Shown here: piece after piece, positions 34,501-43,220 of the stretch
Layout of the letters: each line of letters starts with the position of its first letter
How positions within the stretch are numbered: position 1 is the first letter of the stretch
Source: Torulaspora globosa
Taxonomy: Eukaryota; Ascomycota; Saccharomycetes; Saccharomycetales; Saccharomycetaceae
Assembly: GCF_014133895.1 (NCBI RefSeq)
Contig: NC_050728.1
Span: 248,001 to 312,000 of the forward strand
DNA length: 64,000 nt
Direction: 5' to 3'
Notes under the pieces: generated by a model
What the model saw: only the letters and a program-made list of their open reading frames with translations
What the model was told of the DNA's origin: nothing
Databases searched by the model: none
Made by a program: the position numbers and the translations under genes

Positions 34501-35608
34501 GTTGCCGTTGCCGGTTCTTAACTTGGGAACTTCATCTCTTCTCAGTAAGCGAAACGTACAAGACATGGAGAGGTTGGTAAATCGCTACAGATCAATGGTA
34601 GGAAAATCGATTCAAACAACCACACCGAATGCTTTCGTGCCTAAAAGTGAACTCTCTCTTTTAATCATGGAATGGAATGATCTTGTTAACAGATGCAAGG
34701 AGGTTCCTAGGAATTTGATCCATAATGATATGAGTTTAGTCGACCTGAACGCTCTGGAGGTTGCGAAGCAGCTTACACTAATCGAATCACGGTTATATCT
34801 GAATATTCACTCTTTTGAGCTACTCGATGACAAGCTTTTAGAGAAGAATCTTGATGAAAAATCGTCTCCTAATGTTACCACGCTTTTGGGCTTTACCAAC
34901 AGATTATCCAATTATGTCTTCGAAACCATTTTGAGTCCTCAAATTTCGCTCAAAGCCCGCGTTTCACGGTTAAAAGTCTGGCTCAAAGTAGCTTTATCGT
35001 GCTCTTATTTCAGGAATTATAATTCAGTCGCCTCAATCATGACTGCTCTTCAAAATCATGCTATAACGAGATTGAACACTATCTGGACTGACCTGCGCAA
35101 GAAAGACATTGAGCTTTATGAATATCTTTCAAGAATTGTCCACCCTAATAACAACTTCAAGGTTTACAGAAAAAAATTGAAAAGATATATGAAAGAGGAT
35201 GCTGTGGGTACATTATCACAAGATAGGTCCTCAGTGCCGGTTGTTCCTTTTTTCAATTTATTCTTACAGGATCTTACCTTCATCTCTGAAGGAAACAACA
35301 CGTTTCGGAATCCGGACTCCTTCAGGCCACATAAACTGATAAACCTTGATAAATTTTACAAGATTACAAAGACTCTGAACATTACAGCATACTTCCAGGT
35401 TGATTATGAAGTGCAAGAAGAGCGAACCGAAAACTTAAGCTCCTTCTTTAATTTGAACGACCAGGTTGATGGTGATACTAAAAGCATTAAACCCATTCCG
35501 TTGTTGCAAGAATTTATTCTTTATGAGATCTGGAGGGTCAACATTTTATACAAGGAAACCACTGACCGTGCATATCAATTGAGCTTGCAGTTATCTCCCA
35601 GAAAGTAA
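31517..35608 (+). CDS. CDC25: Ras guanine-nucleotide exchange factor Cdc25
   Basis: Activates Ras and thereby the cAMP/PKA growth pathway. The 1363-residue product has a disordered, serine-rich N-terminus. An SH3 domain follows at about residues 260-322 (AIHSFNAESLE, DIAFVHTVDESGWGEV, RGWVPFNYF). A Ras-exchanger N-motif begins near residue 791 (GNIVAGSLRALVYKLTDEID), and the catalytic RasGEF domain spans about 1080-1345 (EVAKQLTLIESRLY, LKVWLKVALSCSYFRNYNS, SIMTALQNHAITRLNTIW, FFNLFLQDLTFISEGN). This matches Cdc25 (1589 residues) and its paralogue Sdc25 in S. cerevisiae; a non-WGD yeast has one. The SH3 domain and length exclude Bud5. Confidence 0.93.
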   Translation: MNSGISATTPLFLHNDDDFVSPTRSLQINFEHSEEGMLELPEQQYKSTAGHRKDHSSKSLSSVSDTSFQTAPSAHIEVRADAEDEEDLTLMSNNALTGFRGYQEELADNTPVIGRKSPTEEDVMTPRCIRDNNTEKSHESEGDRALLYKEPETGLGISKRESSITISSYIKTANSTKIVSPTSSPIRAIRASAIINNRAGRKLLDGGLQKGNPVSNDQSNSVSNSNTSLAPDLDKRPMGLSKAPTLKKSSEISLHDDSFAYLFIIAIHSFNAESLENPEDVSICLSFEKNDIAFVHTVDESGWGEVTLIRNRKRGWVPFNYFSDTVKPTESSRSDLSTYDLIKSRLPLQELLSACAKFLLHPQDTRLPGAKEATFNVEYINQIRDGVKTVLEMTGCVSRSNDLVKQKPDLRKARKLLLANWYNLMIKADFHKHSTNPANIQKLIDLTFEVLNRAFEFFNIWSTETTAAIQNPEQKAEDVQQATKSALVPSASDLQMPHLTKPPTAMARLHEIYDLLILYVGLILGRLDLIEHNPSGVEALEYIVHQVIVLLRELLYINKSCSAIIQEKFQYAYENTLHKNLDPLFSLVSELVSCVKALVTETLKEDFGHTARHLSIKEGTYHYTDQGQRLCDVVANMTGLISDSISGCSSYLRLIGDFQLSADRQNLDFQKIKMTPAKFFQRCSVGLTKHIDKGLLKEKFFEAESGRDPRSWKSVSRYSCIRSGSMDDPGITRRGTQFLQDYLQDQKPFGRDSTFEAFRPDELEQEKQDSKWDNINDKQLMLDELVFDNDGNIVAGSLRALVYKLTDEIDKPDDFFIATCLYNFRSFGTAIDFIDLLISRADLNDSTSQFDCSTSNGPYSSRSSRIKNRRKLVSFIFQTWMESFWDSSTDYKVLPTMINFFNEGLSLHLPIESKRLIEIAAKLSAWKPTSKAYKRGQKVHPQLKPKKIRSRCNSIYSDISSSSLSSRLSVFSLDEKIIEEYELNHVQPRSVSSISLPLPVLNLGTSSLLSKRNVQDMERLVNRYRSMVGKSIQTTTPNAFVPKSELSLLIMEWNDLVNRCKEVPRNLIHNDMSLVDLNALEVAKQLTLIESRLYLNIHSFELLDDKLLEKNLDEKSSPNVTTLLGFTNRLSNYVFETILSPQISLKARVSRLKVWLKVALSCSYFRNYNSVASIMTALQNHAITRLNTIWTDLRKKDIELYEYLSRIVHPNNNFKVYRKKLKRYMKEDAVGTLSQDRSSVPVVPFFNLFLQDLTFISEGNNTFRNPDSFRPHKLINLDKFYKITKTLNITAYFQVDYEVQEERTENLSSFFNLNDQVDGDTKSIKPIPLLQEFILYEIWRVNILYKETTDRAYQLSLQLSPRK

Positions 35609-35784
35609 ATATACATAAATTATAATAACATCGGCCTTGAACTTTAATTAGTGAACACCAATTTAATTTCATACATACGGATAGTTCAGGCCTTCATTGA
35701 ATCGCTTAGTCTTCTTCCAAGCGCAAAAATAGCTTTGTAGCTGATTAATAAATAGGTCGCGTAGGTTATTCTACATTAAATTAT

Positions 35785-38154
35785 CTACTGACGTGTCTTA
35801 CGCAGGTTACCAATATAATTTATGGCTGATCCAGCCTTGAAAAACTCAATCTGATCTTTTGACATGGTATGTTTGGCTTTGATAATGAAGGACTCACCAG
35901 AGCTTTTCGTAATTTTGACATCAAGTTGTCCACCATTGTCTCCGCCCTTGGCGACCATGTCAATTAGACCAACCGTTTGTAAAACATCACCCGATGCCAA
36001 TTTATCATAGTCCGCTTCATCAGCAAAGGTTAATGGTAGCATACCTTGTTTCTTCAAGTTAGTTTCATGAATTCTTGCAAATGACTTAACCAAGATGATT
36101 TGACCACCTAGGAATCTAGGTGATAAAGCAGCATGTTCTCTGGCAGAACCTTCACCATAGTTGTGCTCTGCAACGACGGTCCAAGGTCTCTTTTCCTGCT
36201 TCCATTTCATCATCAGCTCTGGAATGCCGTAAGCAGTCCCATCAAAATCATAGACCCTGTTAACCTCATGAGTTTCTTTATTCTGAGCTCCAATCAGAGT
36301 ATTATAGGAGATATTTTCCAAATGTCCCTTGTATTTCAGCCAGGCACCCGCTGCAGAGATGTGATCAGTCGTACACTTACCTTCAACTTTCATCAGGATA
36401 TTTGTTTGAAGCTCTTTACCATTCCAAGGTTCGAAGGGTTCCAAAAGCTGTAAGCGATCGGAGCTAGGGCTAACTTCCACCTGAACTTCAGCTTCTGGTT
36501 TTGGATCGTTAGCGGGATAAAACTCGTCTCTACCATGTTCAAAGCCTTTTATTGGTAGATCTTGACCTTTAGGTGGTTCAAACTTAAACTTTTTGCCGTT
36601 CTCCAACTCAATGATGTCAGTAACTGGGTTGAACTGCGCACTACCAGAATATATCATGGCAGTAACTATTTCTGGCGAGGTCAGGAAATTCATGGTGTTT
36701 CTATTACCATCGTTTCTGGCTCTAAAATTCCGGTTGAAAGAAGTGAAGATAGAGTTCGTTTGGTTGGAACTCTTTGGGATGTCTTCTCTCGCCCACTGTC
36801 CTATACATGGTCCACATGCATTTGCCAGAACGACAGCACCATTTTTGGTAAAAGTTTCAATCAATCCATCTCTTTCAAGTGTGGCACGAATTTGCTCTGA
36901 CCCAGGAGTAACGAAAAATGGAATCTTTGGTTTCAAGCCTGCTTTTGCTGCTTGGGAAACCAATTCGGCCGCACGGGTCATATCTTGGTATGAAGAGTTG
37001 GTACAGGAACCAATCAAACCTGCTGAGATCTTCTGAGGCCAGTTTTCTTTCAAGCTCTTTTCGCCATACTTGGAGATTGGGGTAGATAGATCAGGCGTAA
37101 ATGGACCATTAACATGTGGTTCAAGCTCTGATAAATTTATTTCAATCACCTTATCATACTGGGCGCCTTCGTCTGCCCTCAGGAAACCATATTCACGAAG
37201 AGCAACATCGGCATGTTCCGCGATTGCGCCTCTACCTGTGGCTTGTAGATACAATTTATGTGCTTCTTGGTAGGGGAAAGTGGAGGTTGTAGCGCCAATT
37301 TCAGCACCCATATTACAAATGGTGGCCATGCCAGTACATGACAAAGTCTCGACACCTGCACCAAAGTATTCGACAATATAGCCAGTACCGCCTCTGACGG
37401 TCAAAAGACCCGCAAGCTTAGTGATGACGTCCTTTGGAGAGCCCCAACCATTGAGTCGGCCAGTCAACTTAACGCCAAGTATTCTAGGCGCTTTCAACTC
37501 CCATGGCGTGCCGGTCAGTGCGTCAACAGCATCTGCACCACCGACACCGATGGCGATCGCACCTAGACCACCAGCGTTAGGAGTATGGGAGTCAGTCCCT
37601 AGCATCATCAAACCTGGGGCGGAAAAGTTTTCCAAGACAATCTGATGGATAATACCGGAACCTGGACCCCAGAATTGGATACCATATTTCTTACCACAAC
37701 TTTGCAGGAAATCGAACACCTCTTTGTTCGTTGCGATCGAAGATTTCAGATCTTCCGTCTCACCTTTCTTACCGACGATAAGATGATCACAGTGAATGGA
37801 TGCGGGAACGGCAGTTTCTGAAAGGCCCGTTGTCATAAACTGCAGTAGAGCCATCTGAGCAGACGCATCTTGCATGGCGACACGGTCCGGGTGGAGCTTC
37901 AAGTATTGTAGCCCGCGAATATCTTCCAGCTTGGAAGACGTGATCGACTCTTCCGGATCGCAAAGATGGGAATACAGAATCTTTTCAGCAAATGTCAATG
38001 GCGCATTGTTCGTCAGCTCTTTAACCTTACCTAGCTTAGACAATAATTTGGCATACGGTGGCATGCGAGTTGCAAAATCTTTCGGCGTCGCTGGGAACTG
38101 GGCATGAGTCGCCAGACTTCTCTTAAGGTTTACCCTCGAGACTGCTGAGAGCAT
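35785..38154 (-). CDS. ACO2: Mitochondrial aconitase Aco2 (lysine pathway type)
   Basis: Aco2 converts homocitrate to homoaconitate in mitochondrial lysine biosynthesis and is also linked to mitochondrial gene expression. The 789-residue length equals that of S. cerevisiae YJL200C and similarity is very high, far above that to Aco1. The [4Fe-4S] cysteines lie in GLIGSCTNSS and ACGPCIGQW; substrate motifs QFWGPGSGIIHQIV, GTDSHTPNAGGLG and GEGSAREHAALSPRFLGG are intact. I use the ATG at 38152-38154 because MLSAVSRVNLKRSLATHAQF is a mitochondrial presequence and aligns with the family; the frame extends upstream to 38247. A Lys14-type site lies about 200 bases upstream. Confidence 0.96.
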   Translation of the reverse strand: MLSAVSRVNLKRSLATHAQFPATPKDFATRMPPYAKLLSKLGKVKELTNNAPLTFAEKILYSHLCDPEESITSSKLEDIRGLQYLKLHPDRVAMQDASAQMALLQFMTTGLSETAVPASIHCDHLIVGKKGETEDLKSSIATNKEVFDFLQSCGKKYGIQFWGPGSGIIHQIVLENFSAPGLMMLGTDSHTPNAGGLGAIAIGVGGADAVDALTGTPWELKAPRILGVKLTGRLNGWGSPKDVITKLAGLLTVRGGTGYIVEYFGAGVETLSCTGMATICNMGAEIGATTSTFPYQEAHKLYLQATGRGAIAEHADVALREYGFLRADEGAQYDKVIEINLSELEPHVNGPFTPDLSTPISKYGEKSLKENWPQKISAGLIGSCTNSSYQDMTRAAELVSQAAKAGLKPKIPFFVTPGSEQIRATLERDGLIETFTKNGAVVLANACGPCIGQWAREDIPKSSNQTNSIFTSFNRNFRARNDGNRNTMNFLTSPEIVTAMIYSGSAQFNPVTDIIELENGKKFKFEPPKGQDLPIKGFEHGRDEFYPANDPKPEAEVQVEVSPSSDRLQLLEPFEPWNGKELQTNILMKVEGKCTTDHISAAGAWLKYKGHLENISYNTLIGAQNKETHEVNRVYDFDGTAYGIPELMMKWKQEKRPWTVVAEHNYGEGSAREHAALSPRFLGGQIILVKSFARIHETNLKKQGMLPLTFADEADYDKLASGDVLQTVGLIDMVAKGGDNGGQLDVKITKSSGESFIIKAKHTMSKDQIEFFKAGSAINYIGNLRKTRQ

Positions 38155-38355
38155 CTTTGATTGACCAAGAAAGCGATCTGCTGTATGGTGATGCCGCACG
38201 CAAATGAAATTGGTAGCTTGGCCCTCGAACTGGACAACCTGTAGCAAGACAATGGCTCATGATAAGACGAAATTCGATTACGAAGTTCATTCATATACCA
38301 TTGTAGATTTTCCAGTGAACTGAGCTCATCGATAATCGTTCAAGCGGCGGTAAAT

Positions 38356-38364
38356 TCCACCGGA
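38356..38364. promoter_or_regulatory. Lys14-type site upstream of ACO2
   Basis: TCCACCGGA matches the Lys14 consensus TCC-R-N-Y-GGA, and also on the reverse strand. It is about 205 bases before the ACO2 ATG. Lys14 with alpha-aminoadipate semialdehyde activates lysine biosynthetic genes in S. cerevisiae, so the site fits the homoaconitate role. It also lies next to tRNA-Thr. Confidence 0.55.
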
Positions 38365-38388
38365 ATTTTTGAGCTCGAGGAAAAAAAA

Positions 38389-38461
38389 TGCTTCCAACCA
38401 GAGTCGAACTGATGATCTCCACATTACTAGTGTGGCGCCTTACCAACTTGGCCATAGAAGC
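38389..38461 (-). tRNA. tRNA-Thr (AGT)
   Basis: The minus strand starts GCTTCTATGGCCAAGTTGGT, carries the anticodon loop ACTAGTAAT, and ends with TTCGACTC and TGGAAGCA. It is 73 bases, intron-free, and close to S. cerevisiae tRNA-Thr(AGU); the T-arm has a few substitutions. A poly-A run (38381-38388) gives the poly-T terminator on the minus strand. The decayed Ty3-like element begins about 80 bases beyond its 5' end. Confidence 0.96.
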
Positions 38462-38542
38462 TATTGGTGATTTGTACTAGTACGAGCTGAGCATACCGGC
38501 TCGATAGGATGGAGCTCTAATGCCTGAATAAGGTGAATGCCA

Positions 38543-38748
38543 GGCTAAAACACTATTCTGATTACCAACAGAGGTCCAAAATGAAACAGATAAGGGGACT
38601 CAGTTGAGAGCTATTAGAGAGCCACCCAGGTCCAGAAAAGGACAAGGGGATTCGATAGGATACAAGTATAGTTTGTTAGTAATAAATATTGAACGAACTA
38701 TCACAAGCTCTAATTACAGGACCAACCATATATAAACCATAGCAACCC
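38543..38748 (+). repeat. Left LTR, first part
   Basis: This piece aligns with 42501-42700: GGCTAAAACACTAT against GGCTTAAACACTAT, then the shared GATTACCAAC, AGAGGTCCAAA and AGCTATTAGAGAGC segments, and CGAACTATCACA against CGAACCATCACA. Similarity stops near 38748, where the right LTR continues. Confidence 0.6.
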
Positions 38749-39708
38749 ACGAATAATACCGTAACGTATTATATTACATGACTCGGAAAGGAAAAAAAGA
38801 ATAATTCCTGTAGGCTACGTCCCCCCTGCAGCAGATCTCGGTGAGCTAACGCGGCAGTAGCTAAATCGTCATTGTCCTCAGGATCGTTTCCAAGAGCCCT
38901 GTTCGGTATCGACCTGAGTGTTTCATGGGAGGAAATCCTCGGGAGAAGACAGTCCAAACAAGAAGTACTTTGACTCAGGAGTCTAGGTCAGAGAGGGCGA
39001 AAAGACCATGTCCAAGAGAATTGCCGTTGCCTTGGCAGACTTCAGAGCCACCAACACTTTGTAAGAGACTTTTATTATGACTAAACAAGTTTGCTTTCGC
39101 GTCGTTCGAGAAGATCAGGCGATCTACGCGCGGCTGCCGTTCTCGGCGGCGCGTCCGGGTGATGCTGCCCCGCCACGTGCGTGGGGACAGCAGTAGCTCG
39201 GTCGCGATGGCAACCAGGGCCGCCGCTGCCAGCGCAAGTAGTGCGCGGTGTACTTGCGCAGAGTCAACCAGATCCCATGATATAATAGCTGCAGCTTCTG
39301 CCGACTTATACATGACTGAGATTCACACTGATTGGGAAGTTTTAAGTGCGTTATGGAAGATAACGGTCTACAGTATTACACCCCGGAAGAGGCTGATTCT
39401 CACCAAGTCATGCTAAAAACTCAAGTGAACAGATCTGCGTTGGGTAGCACTACGGCACTGCAGCTCACAACCACCCCAATAACTGCTGGGGAGCCATCAG
39501 GCTACTATAGCTCAGCTATCCAAAAGATGGGAGGGATGGTATAACCCGCTGCGAGTGCTAGGTTATTGGAATTCCCAATGCGATGACAGCGAACAAGGGT
39601 TCGCTCAACTTACTGCACGGGAAGACTGTCTTAATTTTGCTTCTACTTCCTATATGAAGTCAGCTCAAGCCTGGAATGAGTGTAATTATAGGCCGGCTGG
39701 TATAAATG
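38749..39708. other. About 960 bases inserted within the left LTR, including a GC-rich patch
   Basis: The right LTR has only about 14 bases at the corresponding place, so this segment looks like an insertion. Bases 39116-39262 are markedly GC-rich compared with the surroundings. On the minus strand a 112-codon frame (38975-39313) contains a hydrophobic stretch (LLALAAAALVAIATELLL) and then a basic region, but I cannot support it as a gene. No terminal repeats are recognised. The origin is unknown. Confidence 0.45.
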
Positions 39709-39800
39709 TGTGGCCACACCACAATTGTGAGAAGGGGGTAAACAGACATATGCTATGGCTGGCGGTCAAGGTGCAAAGTGCGTAGTCAGGAATTCATACT
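39709..39800 (+). repeat. Left LTR, second part
   Basis: GTGGCCACACCACAATTGTG resembles GTGGCCACACCATCCAATTG at 42715. GCTATGGCTGGCGG and GCAAAGTGCGTAG downstream parallel GCTATACTCGCGG and GCAAGAGCGCTAG in the right LTR, in the same order. Where the LTR ends is not certain. A possible degenerate primer-binding site (TTGGCAGCAGCC) follows. Confidence 0.5.
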
Positions 39801-40299
39801 CTTGGCAGCAGCCTCAGACGAGGGAGGCTTGGAATCCTGGGTGTTAGTAATCATCTAACAGAGTAATCATGACAACGATAAAATCGATAGATTCAAACTA
39901 AATCAGACGATAGTTTAAGAAAGAAAAGAAGAAAGAAGAAGGGAAAACCGAAACGAATAGGTATAATAATAATTAAAATGATAATACGCAACAGGGTAAT
40001 AATTAACAATATGACCAAAACATATGAGCAAGATATACAAATAGTACTGAAATCACGGCGTTAGGGAATGACGTACGGGAGACTAAACGTATCAAATAAT
40101 GTGACAAGTATACCTTAACTCACTTTGAGTATAACTGGTGGCACTCTAGAGCATAGCCGACTTTGAACAAACCTAGGCAGCACTAGTAACTATTACCAAT
40201 CAATTAGAGCGGTATTACTTTGATTACACTACTCATGGTAAGCTCTAATACGTGCAGAGATCAGTAAGACTTTCAAGCCATTACAGCTCGATCTAATAC

Positions 40300-42510
40300 A
40301 CCAGTACAGGATAAGAAGTGTAAATTCCTACAACCTGAGGTCGAGTTTCTAGGATATCACATTTTCGAACGATGTATCCGACCAATAAAGGATAAGTACG
40401 AAGCAATAAACGCTATTCCTGAATGCAAAAGGGTACGGGACGCACAGTGATTCCTAGGCATGATATATTACTATCCGCGTTTTATCCCACGGTGCTCAAT
40501 GGTAGCGCGACCACTAATAGACTTCACATCCCAGAAAACACCATGAACCCAAGCTCAGACCAAGGCTTTCGAAGAACTTAAGTTCCGCACCCCTACTCGT
40601 GCCCTTTCATCCCGACAAAGAATACCGCTTAACGACAGATGCTAGTAAACTAGGTCTCGGAGCGGTGCTAGAAGAAACGGAGAATAAAAAGGTAACAGGA
40701 GTAGTTGGATATTTCTCGAAATCGCTCCAAGGTGCCCAGAACAACTACCCAGCAGGAGAGCTGGAGCTGTTGGGCATTATCGAAAGCTTACGCCCCTTCA
40801 AATACTTGCTACACGGCAAGCGGTTTACCTTAAGGACAGATGATATCTCACTTCTCACATTGAAGAACAGAAGCGAACCGTCAATGCGACTCGCAAGATG
40901 GTTAGACGAGTTGGCGAAATATGACATAGAACTAGAGTACCTTAAGGGACCTGATAACGTAGGGCGGACACCCTGTCAAGAAATGTGGCGGTTAACGCAG
41001 TAGACCGTTTACCAAAATTGGAACCATCGCAATGGATCCCAGACGCACAAAAAAGAAGCGTATTGGGCCGCGGTAATGCACATATTGGAGCCAGAAAACA
41101 AGGCAACCAACCTGCAAACCAAAGATTGGCAACAATGGGTAACAAAACTGCGTCGATCACCACAAACCACGAAATACATTAACATTCACGAGGGTACCTT
41201 GCGTTATGATAAGCGTTATTGTGTACCAAATTCCAGAATCCCCGAAGTCCTAGAAGTTTATCAAGACCATGAGCTTTTTGGCGGACACTATGGTGAATCA
41301 ATCACCTATGGCAAAGTAGCTGAAATGTTCTATTGGCCAAAGATGCTGTCGTCAGTCCGTAGATACGTCAAGAGTTGTCTGCAATGTCCAAAAACTCTCG
41401 ACAGCAGAACCAAGGATTGTTATTACCATTGCCCATTCGCGAAGGGCGATGGCTGGACATATCCATGGACTTCGCGACGGACCTCCCACGCACATCCCAG
41501 GGACACGACATGACCCTAGTTGTTGTAGGTAGGTTTTCGAAGAGAGCCCCCTTCATACCATGTCGGAAAACACTGGACGCTCGAGGGGTTATAGACCTGC
41601 TCTACTGGTTTGTCTTCGCTTACCATGGTTTTCCCCGGACTATCACGTCCGACCGGGACATGCGGTTCACAGCAAGCTGTTTCAAGAGATGACCTCCCGA
41701 CTGGGCATAAAGCTCACGATGTCATCTTCGAACCATCCCCAAACTGATGGCCAAAGCGAGAGAACCATCTAAGTCTTGAACAGGTTGTTCAGAACGTACA
41801 CCAACGTTGACCACTCACAGTGGGACATTTGGTTACCCCAGATCGAATTCGTGTACAAGTCGGCCCCGTCAACGTCATCCCAACGCACACCGTTTGAACT
41901 TGACTGTGGCTACATACCTAATGAACCCATTACCACCACCGCAAACCAGTTATCGGCACGTTCCTTCACCGCTGTCGAGTTTGCACGACACCTGAGACGA
42001 TAACCGTAATCGCCAAGGATGCTCTGTCCGCAGCTCACAGACAGGAAGCCTCTCACAATCGGGGGAGGAAGGAAGTTCAGTACGAAGTCGGAGACTATGT
42101 ATTGTTACACAGGGACGCGTATCACAGCACCGGCAGATAGTGGAAAGTACAGCCATTCTTCGTCGGGCCATTTTGCCTTGTTAAGAAGATAAACGACAAC
42201 GCGTTCGAACTGGATTTACCAATTATAACGAAGAAGCATAGAGTATTCAACATTAAGTGGCTAAAAAAGTTTATAACCAGAGAAGGACTGTACTACCAGC
42301 GCCCTCCCTGGGACAAGTACACCAGGATGAACAAATTGCAAGATATTATTTCCATTGCTGGATAGGACCCGGATCTACCATTGTAAGTTGCAATACGTCG
42401 ACCCGCAGATTACGGTAGCATTTGAAGAAGACGAAATAGAGAAGCTACCGCATCAAAGATTCAGATCGCACCTCAAGTCACTAACAGAAGGCAAAGGGCT
42501 GGCTTAAACA
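40300..42510 (+). pseudogene. Ty3/gypsy pol remnant (RT end, RNase H, integrase)
   Basis: Translated pieces in order: the end of reverse transcriptase (PEVEFLGYHIFERCIRPIKD, about 40330) with stops; RNase H at 40599-41003 (YRLTTDASKLGLGAVLEE, ELELLGIIESL, then the YDIELEYLKGPDN spacer); the integrase zinc-binding region at about 41200-41400 (H-x-x-x-x-x-H then C-x-x-C in SCLQCP); the integrase core at 41450-41770 (DISMDFATDLP, TSDRDMRF, SNHPQTDGQSERT, the D,D,E residues); and the C-terminal region 41776-42300 (FELDCGYIP, HRVFNIKWLKKF). Frames change at about 41000, 41390 and 41690, and stops fall at several places. The reverse transcriptase active site is missing. Confidence 0.85.
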
Positions 42511-42812
42511 CTATGGATTACCAACATATGTGACCAGCATATTGGTGTTAAGCTACTGGTAGCGAGTCAACGAGAGGTCCAAATGAAACATATAAAAGGG
42601 ACCCAGTTGAAAGCTATTAGAGAGCTACCCAGGATCCCATAGCATTTACTGCTAGACGAACCATCACAGATTTCGAAGAGCAAAATAAACAATAGCACCC
42701 GTAGCTAAGCAGCTGTGGCCACACCATCCAATTGCGAGCATGATGCGTATAATCCGCTATACTCGCGGAACGGACCCGTAGCAAGAGCGCTAGGCCCGCA
42801 GAACTAGATTCC
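42501..42812 (+). repeat. Right LTR
   Basis: Preceded by a purine-rich tract (AGAAGGCAAAGGG), a plausible polypurine tract after the degraded integrase end. About 310 bases, near the roughly 340 of the Ty3 LTR (sigma). It shares the landmarks listed for the left LTR parts. Confidence 0.6.
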
Positions 42813-42858
42813 AATCGTCCACATGGGCTTTCTCTTTAAAATTCGTCAGATGAAGATA

Positions 42859-42864
42859 CACGTG
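42859..42864. promoter_or_regulatory. CACGTG E-box upstream of PHO90
   Basis: A single CACGTG, the core bound by Pho4 or Cbf1, lies about 360 bases before the PHO90 ATG. S. cerevisiae PHO90 is regarded as constitutive, so a role in phosphate control is only a possibility. Confidence 0.25.
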
Positions 42865-43220
42865 CAAACAACCATAAGCTGCCGGTCATGCAGACAGCGC
42901 CAGGAAGGAGCGCAAATCCTGTGCTCTATAAAAGCCAGCCTCATCCGCCTAGCATCCTCGATCAGACCAGCGAACTCGCAACGAGATCTGGTCGCTAATG
43001 CTAAGATGCTTGATGTTAGTTGACGTTTTTATCACATACTGTTGTACGTTGATTTCTAGAGCCTCGAAAGGCCCATAATAAAAAAGATCATCGCTAAAGC
43101 CAGGTAAAAAAATGTGTAAAAGTTGCAAGACACTCTTACTTGAAGATCTTTTGGCCAGCATTCATTCTAATCGGTCATTACTGCTTTTCAAGCTCAAGAC
43201 TTCTCGAATAGTTGTTGAAG

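Larger units (their letters stand above)
38543..42812 (+). mobile_element. Decayed Ty3/gypsy LTR retrotransposon
   Basis: Two diverged LTR copies flank degenerate Ty3/gypsy pol in plus orientation. Left and right LTRs share AGAGGTCCAAA, AGCTATTAGAGAGC and GTGGCCACACCA; the pol remnant runs from about 40300 to 42500. Gag and the first half of reverse transcriptase are gone, and in-frame stops and frameshifts break the rest. The element is upstream of tRNA-Thr, the insertion preference of Ty3, which targets Pol III start sites. LTR divergence, an interrupted left LTR and multiple stops indicate an old insertion. There are no intact proteins. Confidence 0.85.

Noticed and set aside
38975..39313. 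112-codon frame with a hydrophobic segment in the GC-rich insert
   Set aside because: Start codon, composition and context do not support a gene; GC richness alone lengthens chance frames.
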